64,000 bases of DNA from NCBI RefSeq assembly GCF_026130545.1, contig NZ_JAMOIM010000007.1:186001-250000 (forward strand), written 5' to 3'. The notes beneath the pieces were generated by a model. That model worked only from the letters and a program-made list of their open reading frames with translations. It did not search any database and was not told where the DNA came from. The DNA is from Lichenifustis flavocetrariae. Lineage in GTDB: Bacteria; Pseudomonadota; Alphaproteobacteria; Rhizobiales; Beijerinckiaceae. Positions 49,614 to 58,925 of this stretch are shown piece by piece. Positions within the stretch are counted from its first letter, which is position 1; each line of letters opens with the position of its first letter. The translations under genes and the position numbers were made by a program.

Positions 49614-50090
49614 ATGATTCGTTATTCCCTCCGATGCGACAGCGACCACGATTTCGAGAGCTGGTTTCGAGACAGCCAAGCCTTTGACGACCAGAGCCTG
49701 GCCGGGCTTGTCAGCTGCCCGATCTGCGGCTCGGTCTCGGTCTCCAAGAGCCTGATGGCGCCCTCGGTCGTCACCAGCCGCCGCAAGTCAACCGATATGG
49801 TTCCCGCCCCCACGGTCGAGCCGACCGCGAGTGTCGACACGGCGCCCGTCGCCCTCCTCGATGAAAAGGCGCAGAAGTTGCGTGCCTTGATGCGCGAGTT
49901 CCGCGACCATGTGGTGAAGAACTCCCAGGATGTGGGTCAGGCCTTCCCGGAAGAGGCGCGCAAGATGCACGAGGGGGCGATCGAACAGCGAGCGATCCGC
50001 GGCGAGGCTTCGCCGGAGGATGTCCGCGCCCTGATCGAGGATGGCATCGACATCATGCCGCTGCCGAACCTGCCCGACGACAGGAACTGA
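49614..50090 (+). CDS. DUF1178-family protein
   Basis: A 158-residue protein. The N-terminus MIRYSLRCDSDHDFESWFRDSQAFDDQ with CPICGS near residue 36 is a zinc-ribbon-like start typical of DUF1178. The C-terminal part ends in DIMPLPNLPDDRN. The start at 49614 is 17 bases after grxC; further upstream codons overlap grxC. Its function is unknown. Confidence 0.9.
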   Translation: MIRYSLRCDSDHDFESWFRDSQAFDDQSLAGLVSCPICGSVSVSKSLMAPSVVTSRRKSTDMVPAPTVEPTASVDTAPVALLDEKAQKLRALMREFRDHVVKNSQDVGQAFPEEARKMHEGAIEQRAIRGEASPEDVRALIEDGIDIMPLPNLPDDRN

Positions 50091-50102
50091 CACCTCGCGT
50101 CC

Positions 50103-50133
50103 GGCTCGACCCGCTTAACAGCTACGTCGAGCC
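50103..50133. terminator. Possible hairpin terminator between convergent genes
   Basis: GGCTCGAC (50103-50110) and GTCGAGCC (50126-50133) form a perfect 8-bp stem with a 15-base loop between the DUF1178 gene and the convergent BrkB-type gene. It has no T run and includes the last codons of the latter. Confidence 0.3.
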
Positions 50134-51249
50134 AGCCGCTTGGCCCGCGACCCTGTCGGCCATGGTGGCGCCACGGGTTCCAAGAGGCTTGCCACCGCCC
50201 GTCGTGCTGTCCTTCGCGGTCTGATGTTCCATTTCGGCGTTGATCTCGGCACCGAGCAGGACGATCGTGCTGGAGATCCAGATCCAGGTCATGAACCCCA
50301 CCGCCGCCCCGAGCGATCCGTAGGTCTCGTTGTATGTGCCGAATTTACTGACGTACCAGGAGAACAACATCGAGCCGACCAGCCATGCGATTGCGGCGAA
50401 ACCGCTTCCCCAGGTCACCCAGCGCCATTGTGGCTTCGTCCGGCTTGGTCCGAAGCGATAGAGTATCGCCAGGGCACCGGCGATGATCAGGAGGAGAACG
50501 GGCCAGCGCGCCACGCTGATCAGCGTCTCCACTGTCGAGCCCAATCCGACGAAGTTGAGGACGACCGGGATCACCACGACCGCGCCGAGCGCCACGAGGA
50601 GAATGGCCAGCGCTCCGATCGTGAACAGGAGAGAAGTGGCGTTCAATTGAATGAAGCCGCGCTTCTCCTTTTCCTTGTAGACGATGTTGAGGGCATCGAA
50701 CACAGCCTTGACACCGGCATTGGCGCTCCAGAGGGCGACCAGGAGCCCGGCCAGAAAGCCGAAGCCCAGTGAGCCATGCGGTTTCGACGAGATCCTCTTG
50801 ATCTGCTCGCCGATCACCTCCAGAGCGCCGCTCGGGAGAAAGTTCGAAAGCGTATCGAGCTGCTTGGCGATCGTCGCCGGATCGGAAAAAAGGCCATAGA
50901 GCGAGACGAGAGCCGCAATGGCCGGAAACAGCGCCAACAAGGCATAGAAGGTGACGCTGGCCGCGACCGCGAGCACGCGGTCGTCGGCGATCTCTCCATA
51001 CACACGCCAAAGAATGTCGCGCCAGCTCCGCGCCGTGAACTGCGAGGGTGTGTCGGCCATGCGACCCGAGGCATCCTCGGGACTGCCGGCATTCGGTCGA
51101 AGCGCCCGTCGTGGCTCCCCGGTCCCGACCGCGACCCCGCGTTGCCGCACCGGCCGCTTGGCGAGAACCGCCACTGCAACGCCGAACATCACCGCCGCCC
51201 ACCAGGGCGTTGCGGCACCTTGCGGCGCTTTGCCGGGGCTATTGGCCAT
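50122..51249 (-). CDS. YihY/BrkB-family inner-membrane protein
   Basis: A 375-residue protein. A short hydrophobic segment is followed by an R/P-rich linker to about residue 70. The YihY domain then has six membrane helices, with VLAVAASVTFYALLALFPAIAALVSLYG and YGSLGAAVGFMTWIWISSTIVLLGAEINAE as the family signatures. The transported or bound partner is unknown. The start at 51249 follows GGAG. The N-terminal extension is longer than usual. Confidence 0.9.
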   Translation of the reverse strand: MANSPGKAPQGAATPWWAAVMFGVAVAVLAKRPVRQRGVAVGTGEPRRALRPNAGSPEDASGRMADTPSQFTARSWRDILWRVYGEIADDRVLAVAASVTFYALLALFPAIAALVSLYGLFSDPATIAKQLDTLSNFLPSGALEVIGEQIKRISSKPHGSLGFGFLAGLLVALWSANAGVKAVFDALNIVYKEKEKRGFIQLNATSLLFTIGALAILLVALGAVVVIPVVLNFVGLGSTVETLISVARWPVLLLIIAGALAILYRFGPSRTKPQWRWVTWGSGFAAIAWLVGSMLFSWYVSKFGTYNETYGSLGAAVGFMTWIWISSTIVLLGAEINAEMEHQTAKDSTTGGGKPLGTRGATMADRVAGQAAGST

Positions 51250-51417
51250 CGAGATCTCCAGGTCGAAGAAGCACCTCGACAATCGCTGATGCTCTCAGGC
51301 GTTCCGGCTCGCGTGGGATTGTTGTCGCGGCGGCCTGGACGGGACGGCAGCCGACGGAATGAACCGGCTCCTCCGGCAAGCCCGTCGACGCCAGGAGCAC
51401 TCCGCCCCTCCGGGCCG

Positions 51418-51930
51418 TCACGGGATGGGTAGGTTGGAGCCTTGCGCGTTGATGTAGGCGATGACGTCGGCCCGGTCCCGTGCGTCGGGCAAGCCTGCGA
51501 ATGACATGCTGGTGCTCGGGACGACCTTGCGCGGATGTGCCAGCCAGGCATCCATTCTGCCGAAATCCCATATGCCTCCGGTTTGACGGAGGGCCGCCGT
51601 GTAGGCGTATCGACTGCGGCGGCGCCCGACCGGGCCGCCGAGGACGCCATAGAGGTTGGGTCCGTCGAGGTCCGGACCGCCACGGCCAATGGAGTGGCAG
51701 GCCGCACATTGTCCGAAGATGCGGGCGCCATGAGCGGGATCGGCCGTCCGAAGCAGCACCGACACATCAGGCACGCCACCTACCTCCCGGTCTGCCGCGG
51801 CATCCGCCCCGGAAGCCTGACGGCCGGGGGGTGTGGCGATCACATCATGTAGGCCGACCAAGACATAGATTGCAGCCGCAAGGCTCGCGGCGACCAGACA
51901 GGCCACAAGACCCTTTGCCCCGACGTTCAT
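51418..51930 (-). CDS. Class I cytochrome c, signal-anchored or secreted
   Basis: A 170-residue c-type cytochrome. An N-terminal hydrophobic helix (residues 8-28) acts as a signal or anchor. The heme site CAACH lies near residue 75. MSFAGL near 144 supplies the likely axial Met. Spacing fits the mitochondrial-like c2 group. It probably shuttles electrons in the periplasm. It lies 168 bases downstream of the start of the BrkB-type gene, in the same direction. Confidence 0.9.
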   Translation of the reverse strand: MNVGAKGLVACLVAASLAAAIYVLVGLHDVIATPPGRQASGADAAADREVGGVPDVSVLLRTADPAHGARIFGQCAACHSIGRGGPDLDGPNLYGVLGGPVGRRRSRYAYTAALRQTGGIWDFGRMDAWLAHPRKVVPSTSMSFAGLPDARDRADVIAYINAQGSNLPIP

Positions 51931-51975
51931 CGGTGCGCTTCGAACATTGCGCGCCCCATATGGACTGCGACGGAC

Positions 51976-52161
51976 TCAGGCCCGGCGAAGGTTGGCCCAT
52001 AGGACCATCACGATGCCGACGACCGCGGTGATGACGCCGATGATCAGCCATTGCCGCTCACCGGTCATGAAGCTACCGCCCACCACTCCCAAGCCCTGGA
52101 ACGCCCACAAGGCGCCGATCAGAAACAGAATAATGCCGACGATCTTCAAGGTCTTGGCCAT
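51976..52161 (-). CDS. Small two-helix membrane protein
   Basis: A 61-residue protein with two membrane segments (IVGIILFLIGALWAFQGLGVV and WLIIGVITAVVGIVMVLWANL) around GGSFMTGERQ. This pattern recurs as an uncharacterised small protein in proteobacteria. The start at 52161 lacks a strong ribosome site; an earlier ATG at 52200 is less natural. It lies 46 bases upstream of the cytochrome gene and may be cotranscribed with it. Confidence 0.75.
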   Translation of the reverse strand: MAKTLKIVGIILFLIGALWAFQGLGVVGGSFMTGERQWLIIGVITAVVGIVMVLWANLRRA

Positions 52162-52345
52162 GGTGTTCGGTTCTCGCGGCGTTCCGACAGCATCGCCCAC
52201 GCGTATCGGACAAGATCGACGCGAGTGGATCTGCAGGAGTCCAGGCGTTCAAAGTGAGTGATTTGAGGCGGCCCGCAAGCCGCACATGGTCGCGCTCCGG
52301 TCCGGCCTTGACCGCACCAACCCGCTCTCGTCCTGCGCGCCCGCT

Positions 52346-53140
52346 TCAGGACACATCGTCGAAGACGGCTTCGAGCGCGGGGTAGAGCGCTGGGGGACCG
52401 GCGATCAGGCGATTTCCGTTCCACAGGCCGTCATTCTCCAGAAAGTCGGAGATCTGCCCTCCGGCGCCCTGGATGACCGCGAGAGCCCCGAGGCAATCCC
52501 ACGAATTGATGTGGGGCTCGACATAGCCGATCAACCGGCCGCAGGCGACGGAGCAGAGCGTCAGAGCACCGGATCCTTCACGATAGAACATGGCGCCGGC
52601 CCGGAGCAGCCGGCCGAACATGGGAAGGAAGTCGTCGGGACGCACCCGCGGCGAATACCCGACCCCGACGATGCCCTCGGTCAGCTTGCCGGCGCCGCTC
52701 ACCCGGATGGGCCTGCCGTTCAAGGTCGCGCCGTGCCCTCGGCGGCCGATGAAAACTTCGCCCCGCGCCGGGCTCGCCACGAACCCCATCTCGATCTCGC
52801 CCTCGGCCACGAAGGCGATCGACACGCACCAGCCGCTCATGCCGCTGATGAAAGGCTGGGTCCCGTCGATCGGGTCGACCACCCAGATGCCGCGGGCGCC
52901 GACGAGATCGCCGCGACCCGTCTCCTCGCCGAGGAAATCGTCCTCGGGAAACTCGGCCTTCAGGCGGTCCCTGATCAGGATCTCGGTATTGAGATCCGCC
53001 TCGCTCGCCATGTCCTGCTGGCCCTTGCTCTTGACCACCAGCGTGTCCAGCCGGGCGAAATAGCCCATGGCCAGGGCACCGGCTTCCGCGATCAGGCGCG
53101 ATCCGAAGTCGAACCGGCGCTGGAGGGAGATCTCATCCAT
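52346..53140 (-). CDS. Inositol-monophosphatase-family phosphatase
   Basis: A 264-residue metal-dependent sugar phosphatase. Motifs are GEETGRGD near residue 70, WVVDPIDGTQPF near 84 (canonical DPIDGTxNF with N to P change), and INSWDCLGALAVIQGAGG near 205. Substrates of related enzymes include inositol phosphate, histidinol phosphate and fructose bisphosphate. It starts 35 bases after the ROK kinase gene, so a kinase/phosphatase pair acts together. Confidence 0.88.
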   Translation of the reverse strand: MDEISLQRRFDFGSRLIAEAGALAMGYFARLDTLVVKSKGQQDMASEADLNTEILIRDRLKAEFPEDDFLGEETGRGDLVGARGIWVVDPIDGTQPFISGMSGWCVSIAFVAEGEIEMGFVASPARGEVFIGRRGHGATLNGRPIRVSGAGKLTEGIVGVGYSPRVRPDDFLPMFGRLLRAGAMFYREGSGALTLCSVACGRLIGYVEPHINSWDCLGALAVIQGAGGQISDFLENDGLWNGNRLIAGPPALYPALEAVFDDVS

Positions 53141-53175
53141 GGCTGGCTCCTCGTTGCTTTGTCGTTGCCGCCCGC

Positions 53176-54075
53176 TCATGGCTCTTTCCACAGCCAGGCG
53201 GCGCCGCGTACGCCGCTCGAATCGCCATGGACGGCCTTGCGGATCGGGGTCTCGAAGACCGGGGAGAAGGTGTATTTGGCGAGAGCGACCGGCAGGTCGA
53301 CATAGATCTCGTCGACATTCGACATGCCGCCGCCCATCACGAATACGTCGGGATCGAGCGTGTTGACCACGACCGACAGGCCGCGTGCGGCACGGTCCAC
53401 GTAGCGGCTCCAGAGGAGACGCGCGAGGTGATCGCCCCGGCGCATGAGCGCCAGGATCTCCGACGCCTTCAGGCTTGTATTGGTATGCCGGGTATATTCG
53501 GCCTCGAAGGCGCGCCCCGAGAACCAGGTCTCGTTGCAGCCGGTCTTGCCGCAATAGCATGGCAGACCCGGGATCTCGCTGACAGTCGGATAGGGCAAAG
53601 GATTGTGCCCCCAATCGCCCGCGCTGTTGTTCGGGCCATGATGGGCGCGGCCGCCGACCGCGATCCCGGCCCCGACGCCGCTGCCCAGGATCACGGCGAA
53701 CACCACGTTGAACCCCGCCCCGGCGCCGTCGACCGCCTCCGAGGCAGCCAGGCAATCCGCGTCATTCTCGACCCGGATCTCGCGGCCGAGAGCCTCGCGC
53801 AGATCCCGTTCGACAGGCTGGCCGAGCAGCCAGGTCGAACTCGCCCCCTTGCCCAGGCGCGAACGGGGTTCGAGTGACCCCGGAATGCCGATCCCGATAC
53901 TGCCCGTCTGGCCCGCCTCCCGCTCGATGCGGGCGATTAAGTCGCGAATGAGACGGATGCACCCCTGATAATCGTGCCGGGGGGTGTCTTCGCGAACCCG
54001 CACCAATTCGCGGCCATCCCGGTCGAGCGCGACACCTTCGATCTTGGTGCCACCCCAGTCTATACCGATCAGCAT
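53176..54075 (-). CDS. ROK-family sugar kinase (fructokinase-like)
   Basis: A 299-residue kinase. The ATP motif is IGIDWGGTKIEG at residue 3, the catalytic Asp lies in ENDADCLAASEA, and the ROK zinc motif is CYCGKTGCNETWFSG near residue 172. Fructose or another hexose is the usual substrate. The ATG at 54075 follows GGGGGGAAC. It is divergent from the class III PLP gene and upstream of the IMPase gene. Confidence 0.92.
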   Translation of the reverse strand: MLIGIDWGGTKIEGVALDRDGRELVRVREDTPRHDYQGCIRLIRDLIARIEREAGQTGSIGIGIPGSLEPRSRLGKGASSTWLLGQPVERDLREALGREIRVENDADCLAASEAVDGAGAGFNVVFAVILGSGVGAGIAVGGRAHHGPNNSAGDWGHNPLPYPTVSEIPGLPCYCGKTGCNETWFSGRAFEAEYTRHTNTSLKASEILALMRRGDHLARLLWSRYVDRAARGLSVVVNTLDPDVFVMGGGMSNVDEIYVDLPVALAKYTFSPVFETPIRKAVHGDSSGVRGAAWLWKEP

Positions 54076-54273
54076 CGTGTTCCCCCCAGCATCCGTGGTC
54101 GTGAACCGACCATCTTTGGCGTCAGGCCTCGTCAGTACCGGGAGGCGGCCGCGTGTCAATCGCCCAACTGTCTTCGGGCGACGAGGATCCGTTCACCGCC
54201 CCGGTTGATCGATGTCACGTTTGAGTCATGCTCGCCTGCTCTTTGCCCGAGCCTGTCTCACCGAGGTCGCAGG

Positions 54274-55638
54274 ATGCCTGAGCTTCGTAACTCTGCCACC
54301 GCGACTGAACCGGCGGCGGGCGATCCCGCGTCGAGCGAAGGAGATGTCAACCGATCGCCACGGCGCGCGGCCTGGCGGGCGCAGCTCGACGCGGAGACGC
54401 AAGCCCTCCTCGACGCGGACGAGCGCTGGTTCCTCCATCAGTCTCTATCGACACCCTGCCTCGATGTGATCGAGCGCGCGGAGGGCGCCTGGCTGACGGA
54501 TGTCGAAGGACGCCGCATTCTCGATTTCCACGGCAACAGTGTGCATCAGCTCGGCCACGGCCATCCGCGCGTGGTCGCGGCCGTCAAGGCGGCGCTCGAC
54601 ACGCTGCCGTTTTGTCCGCGGCGCTACACCAATCGTGCGGCCATCGACCTCGCGCAGCGGCTGGCCGGTCTCGCCCCGGGCGGCCTCGAAAAAGTGCTGT
54701 TCGCGCCGAGCGGCGCCGCCGCCATCGGCATGGCCCTGAAACTCGCACGTTATGCGACCGGGCGGCACAAGACCTTGTCGTTCTGGGACGCCTTTCACGG
54801 TGCGAACCTCGACACGATCGGGATCGGCGGCGAAGCGCTGTTCCGCCGCGACCTCGGGCCGATGATGCCGGGTGCCGAACACCTGCCGCCGCTGCACCTC
54901 GCGGCCCGCCTGTTCGGCGACGACCGGCCGTTCGAGCGGCTTGCCGATTATGTCGATTATACCCTGGCCATCCAGGGCGATGTCGCGGCTCTGATCGCCG
55001 AGCCGATGCGCTGGACCACGGTCGAGCCGCCACCGCCAGGCTTCTGGCCCCGTGTTCGCGACAGTTGCACCCGCCATGGCGCATTGCTCATCTTCGATGA
55101 AATCCCAAGCTGCCTCGCCCGCACCGGCACGATGTTCGCTTGCGAACAGGCAGGCGCCACGCCGGACGTTCTAGTCATCGGCAAGGGCTTGGGGGGCGGC
55201 GTAATGCCCATGGCGGCCATCATGGCGGATGCGCGCCTCGATTGCGCCCCGCAGGCGGCGCTGGGTCATTACACGCATGAAAAAAGCCCGGTCGGCTGCG
55301 CGGCCGCGCTCGCGACGCTCGACGTGATCGCGGAGGAAAATCTGGTCGCCCGCGCCCGCGAACTGGGCCGCGTGGGGCTCGACCTGCTGGAGGATTTGAA
55401 AGGCCGCCATGCCGGCGTGCGCGACGTCCGCGGGTTCGGCTGCTATTTCGGGCTGGAGATCGGCGGGCCGGACGCCGAGGCCCGCGCCGATCGGCTGCTT
55501 TACGCCTGCCTGACGAGGGGACTCAGTTTCAAATTGGGTGGCGGCACGGTTGTCACCCTATGTCCGCCGTTGACCATCACGGACGACGAATTCGCGCAAG
55601 CCTTCACGATCCTGGGTCATGCCCTGGGGGAGGTCTGA
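54274..55638 (+). CDS. Class III aminotransferase-fold PLP enzyme, PbfA-like
   Basis: A 454-residue PLP enzyme. The cofactor lysine is in VIGKGLGGGVMP near residue 306, with DEIPSCLARTG before it. The segments FHGNSVHQLGHGHPRV and LPFCPRRYTNRAA are like those of PbfA, a 1-hydroxy-2-aminoethylphosphonate ammonia-lyase; this is recalled from sequence and needs checking. No phosphonate genes adjoin it. The start at 54274 follows GAGG. Confidence 0.75.
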   Translation: MPELRNSATATEPAAGDPASSEGDVNRSPRRAAWRAQLDAETQALLDADERWFLHQSLSTPCLDVIERAEGAWLTDVEGRRILDFHGNSVHQLGHGHPRVVAAVKAALDTLPFCPRRYTNRAAIDLAQRLAGLAPGGLEKVLFAPSGAAAIGMALKLARYATGRHKTLSFWDAFHGANLDTIGIGGEALFRRDLGPMMPGAEHLPPLHLAARLFGDDRPFERLADYVDYTLAIQGDVAALIAEPMRWTTVEPPPPGFWPRVRDSCTRHGALLIFDEIPSCLARTGTMFACEQAGATPDVLVIGKGLGGGVMPMAAIMADARLDCAPQAALGHYTHEKSPVGCAAALATLDVIAEENLVARARELGRVGLDLLEDLKGRHAGVRDVRGFGCYFGLEIGGPDAEARADRLLYACLTRGLSFKLGGGTVVTLCPPLTITDDEFAQAFTILGHALGEV

Positions 55639-55760
55639 GGAAGCCTCTCATGGCATGAGCCCGAAACGACGTGCCCTGTCAGTAATCATTGTGCTTTCTG
55701 GATAGAAGGTCTTCCCCGTTTCTTCATCGCTCTGTCATTCAGAACGTGTAGAGAGAATCG

Positions 55761-56633
55761 ATGGATGACGTCGTGTTCAGCTATGCCGATCCTGCTTCGC
55801 CGCGGTTGAAGCGGGGCCTCATCAATGTGGTCGAGGCCGCCACCGGCCGACGCGCCCTCAAGCGTCTCTATCGCGATCATTTCGCGCATATGCCTGTCGG
55901 CGTCAGCTTCTGGCAGTCAGCTATCAGACTGCTCGATCTCGACGTGCAGTTCGACCGCGCCGCGCTTGCCCGAATCCCGCGCACCGGTCCTGTCGTCATC
56001 GTCGCCAACCACCCCTATGGCGTGCTTGACGGGGTGGTGATCTCCTGGCTCGTGGAGCAGGTGCGGCCCGACTTCAAGGTGCTGACCCATTCGTTGCTGT
56101 TGCGGGCGCCCGGAGCGCGCCCCAATCTGCTGCCGGTCGATTTCTCTGAAACGCCCGAGGCGCAAAAGACGAATCTTGCCTCGCGCGCTGCGGCGCGCCA
56201 GCATTTGGCCGAAGGCGGCTGCGTCGTCGTGTTTCCGGCAGGCGGGATCTCGACCACCCCGGACCGGCTGGGCCGTCGCCGCGCGGTCGACGCACCCTGG
56301 CAGCCTTTCACGGCGCAGCTCATTCAGCGCTCCGGCGCCACGGTGGTTCCGATCCACTTCGCGGGGCAGAACGGCCGCCTGTTTCAAATGGCCAGCCACA
56401 TCAGCCTGACGCTGCGCCTGTCTCTCATCTTTCACGAAGTGAAGACCAAGATCGGCACCGTACTTCCCGTGACGATCGGCGACCCGATCCCCTTCGAGCG
56501 GCTGGAACCGATCCAGGATCGTCACATGATGACCGACGTCCTGCGGGCCTGTGTGGACCGGCTGGGCGTGGTCGGCGCTTCGGCGAAGCCTCTGAAGAGC
56601 CGCAAGCTGGGCCGGCCTCTCCCGGCGAAGTAA
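55761..56633 (+). CDS. PlsC-type lysophospholipid acyltransferase
   Basis: A 290-residue acyltransferase. The catalytic motif NHPYGVLDG (H-x4-D) lies near residue 77, GGCVVVFPAGG near 150 is the fourth motif, and PIHFAGQNGRLF follows. It probably transfers an acyl chain to a lysophospholipid or related acceptor at the inner membrane. The C-terminus is basic. It follows the PLP enzyme gene by 122 bases on the same strand. Confidence 0.88.
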   Translation: MDDVVFSYADPASPRLKRGLINVVEAATGRRALKRLYRDHFAHMPVGVSFWQSAIRLLDLDVQFDRAALARIPRTGPVVIVANHPYGVLDGVVISWLVEQVRPDFKVLTHSLLLRAPGARPNLLPVDFSETPEAQKTNLASRAAARQHLAEGGCVVVFPAGGISTTPDRLGRRRAVDAPWQPFTAQLIQRSGATVVPIHFAGQNGRLFQMASHISLTLRLSLIFHEVKTKIGTVLPVTIGDPIPFERLEPIQDRHMMTDVLRACVDRLGVVGASAKPLKSRKLGRPLPAK

Positions 56634-56779
56634 AATCGCTGGCGGTTGTTTGAACTCGGCGGCGACGAGGATCGCTTACGCATTCAACGTCACGATGAGA
56701 CCAACCTCGCCGATCACGGCTCATAATGAACCGCCTGTAGCCTGCGACCAAGACTTGAGCTAATCAAAGATCTACAAGA

Positions 56780-57022
56780 CTAGTCCCAGTCTTTCGGCCG
56801 GTTGATCAGCAGGAAGTCGCTGGCCTCCAAGGCATGTTCCAGAACCCAGGCTTTCGCAGCATCCGAAAGACGCTCGACCTTGTCGGCCTTATAGGACTTG
56901 TGGGTCTTATCGAGCTGGAGCGTCGTGATGATCACCAAAATCCGGCCTACAGGTCCGACTGTGCCGCTTGTTTCCCATACCTTGGCGTCTCGAGCGAGCG
57001 GATGGTTGAAAGCGCTCGTCAT
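56780..57022 (-). CDS. Small hypothetical protein (80 aa)
   Basis: An 80-residue soluble protein. The start at 57022 is picked by GAGG six bases upstream. A central GRILVIITTLQLDKTHKSYKADKVERL and a Trp/Leu-rich end (LINRPKDWD) suggest a small folded domain, but I recognise no family. It is separated from neighbours by about 140 bases on each side. Confidence 0.5.
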   Translation of the reverse strand: MTSAFNHPLARDAKVWETSGTVGPVGRILVIITTLQLDKTHKSYKADKVERLSDAAKAWVLEHALEASDFLLINRPKDWD

Positions 57023-57160
57023 GCAGATCCTCTTCGTTTCGTTTGATCGCGGCACCTGCCTTCATGTCTTTGTCACAATCAACCCATCCACGCTCAAATG
57101 ATAGGTTTCGAGGCAGACGCTTCCATCTCACGGCCTTTTCATGTGGCGGCGGCCCGTACG

Positions 57161-57616
57161 TCAGAACTTGGCGATCAAAGCGATCCCGCTGACCATCAGA
57201 ACGGCGCCGAGCATCCGCCACCCCCCGAGCGGATGCACCTCGGTGCCGAACCAGCCGTACTTGTCGATAATGAGCGACATCAGGATATTGGCCGTGATGG
57301 TGAGGCCCGCGAAGGCGCCCGCTCCCACCTTGTCGACGAACATCAGCCCCGCAACCACCGCGAACGCTCCGACCAGACCGCCAAGCGGCGCCCACCATGG
57401 CATCCCACTGATGCCTTCAAGTGTCGGTAGCGGGCGCGGCGCGCAAAACATCAGGACGACCAGAAAAGCGACGATCGGCAGGAACGACACGAGGCTCGCG
57501 AGCCAGGGGTTGCTCAGCGCATTGCGCAAGACACCGTTCATTGGCGGGCCCCAGGCCTGGAGGGCCCCGGCCACGAGGATGATGGGATAGAGCCAGGCGG
57601 CGCTGATGTTCTGCAT
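57161..57616 (-). CDS. DMT-superfamily transporter, DUF606/YdcZ type
   Basis: A 151-residue membrane protein with five hydrophobic segments. GLMFVDKVGAGAFAGLTITANILMSLIIDKYGWFG is the DUF606 signature. Family members are half-size relatives of drug/metabolite transporters; the substrate is unknown. It starts 22 bases after the ArsB-type gene and is probably cotranscribed with it. Confidence 0.9.
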   Translation of the reverse strand: MQNISAAWLYPIILVAGALQAWGPPMNGVLRNALSNPWLASLVSFLPIVAFLVVLMFCAPRPLPTLEGISGMPWWAPLGGLVGAFAVVAGLMFVDKVGAGAFAGLTITANILMSLIIDKYGWFGTEVHPLGGWRMLGAVLMVSGIALIAKF

Positions 57617-57638
57617 GGAAAGGCTTCTCCGTTCGGGA

Positions 57639-58889
57639 TCAGACGAGGACGGCGGCGGCGATCGCCAGCAGAAGGGCGGGTGGCATGACGAAACAGCCGA
57701 GCTTCAGGAAGGTGCCGGCGCTGACATTCTGACCCTCGCGGCGCAATGCGGTGAGCCAGAGGATCGTGGCGAGAGACCCGGTGACCGAGAGGTTCGGCCC
57801 GAGATCGACACCGATCAGAACGGCACTTGTAACCTGCTCGGGCACATGGGCGGTCTGGACGGCACTGCCGGCGATGAGGCCGGCCGGCAGGTTGTTCATC
57901 AGGTTCGTGGCGACGGCGAGAATCACGCCAGCGCCCCAGGCGGTCTCGTTTGCCGATGCCTGGGCCGCATCATGGAGAAGCTGGCTCAGACGCGCGATCA
58001 AACCGGTCCGGTCGAGCGCCTCGACGAGCACGAAAAGGCCGGCGACGAGGGGCAGGACACCCCATGAGATATCCTTCACGGTGGTCCAGGGCGATGTCCT
58101 TTGGGAGATGAGAACGACCGCGGCGGTCACGGCCCCGGCAATCGCGGTCGGAAGACCTAATTGGATGTCGAAGGCGGATGAGACGATGAGCACAATCGCC
58201 GTCGCCACGATCCCGAACCCCGCGGTCTTTCCGCCGCCCGAAAGTTCGGGCACCGGCACGTCGGCTTCAATCGTTTGTTGCAGCGCATCGCGCTGGGTCC
58301 AGCGCAGCACGAAATAAGTTGCCGCGATCGACAAAACCGAGGGCAAGAGGTAGCGCGGCAGCCATTGCAGCAAGGGAGGCATATGACTGCCGTAAATCAC
58401 GAGATTGGCGGGATTTGAGATCGGCAGCACGAACGACGCCGCGTTGGCGATGAAGGCGCAGATCAGCAGATAGGGCAGTGGCTGATCGGCCTTGGCGGTC
58501 TTGACGGCCGCCGCGACGGCGGGTGTCAGCACCACCGCGGTGGCGTCATTCGACAGGAACGTCGTGACGATGGTTCCGACCGCGTAGATCAGCAGAAACA
58601 GGCGCGTGGCCGAGCCCTTTGCCTTTCGGGTGGCAACGGCGGCAAGCCAATCGAACAGGCCCTCCTGGCGGGCGATCTCAGCCAGCAGCATCATGCCGAT
58701 GAGGAATAGATAGACGTCCGTGCCCTTGGCGATCCCCGACAGCGCGTCGCCCGGCGAAAGCAGCTTGAGCGCCACGAGAAGACAGGCGCCGGCGACGGCC
58801 CAGACGGCCTCGGGCCAGTTGAACGGACGCAAGATGACGCCCGCCGTGGCCACGGCGGCGATAATCCAAGTCAGAATGGGGGGCGACAT
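57639..58889 (-). CDS. ArsB-type anion permease
   Basis: A 416-residue protein with about eleven membrane helices of the ArsB/NhaD superfamily. FLSNDATAVVLTP near residue 113 and NPANLVIYGSHMP near 163 are ArsB-like, as is NLMNNLPAGLIAG near 336. It may export arsenite, but no arsR or arsC lies nearby, so another anion is possible. It is followed by the DUF606 gene. Confidence 0.85.
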   Translation of the reverse strand: MSPPILTWIIAAVATAGVILRPFNWPEAVWAVAGACLLVALKLLSPGDALSGIAKGTDVYLFLIGMMLLAEIARQEGLFDWLAAVATRKAKGSATRLFLLIYAVGTIVTTFLSNDATAVVLTPAVAAAVKTAKADQPLPYLLICAFIANAASFVLPISNPANLVIYGSHMPPLLQWLPRYLLPSVLSIAATYFVLRWTQRDALQQTIEADVPVPELSGGGKTAGFGIVATAIVLIVSSAFDIQLGLPTAIAGAVTAAVVLISQRTSPWTTVKDISWGVLPLVAGLFVLVEALDRTGLIARLSQLLHDAAQASANETAWGAGVILAVATNLMNNLPAGLIAGSAVQTAHVPEQVTSAVLIGVDLGPNLSVTGSLATILWLTALRREGQNVSAGTFLKLGCFVMPPALLLAIAAAVLV

Positions 58890-58925
58890 AATCCACTTTC
58901 AAAGGGAAGGGGTTTAGCGGGTCGG

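Noticed and set aside
51281-51305. EcfG-type promoter for the BrkB-type gene
   Set aside because: GTTCC is present on the right strand sense, but the matching half is AATC instead of AACG.
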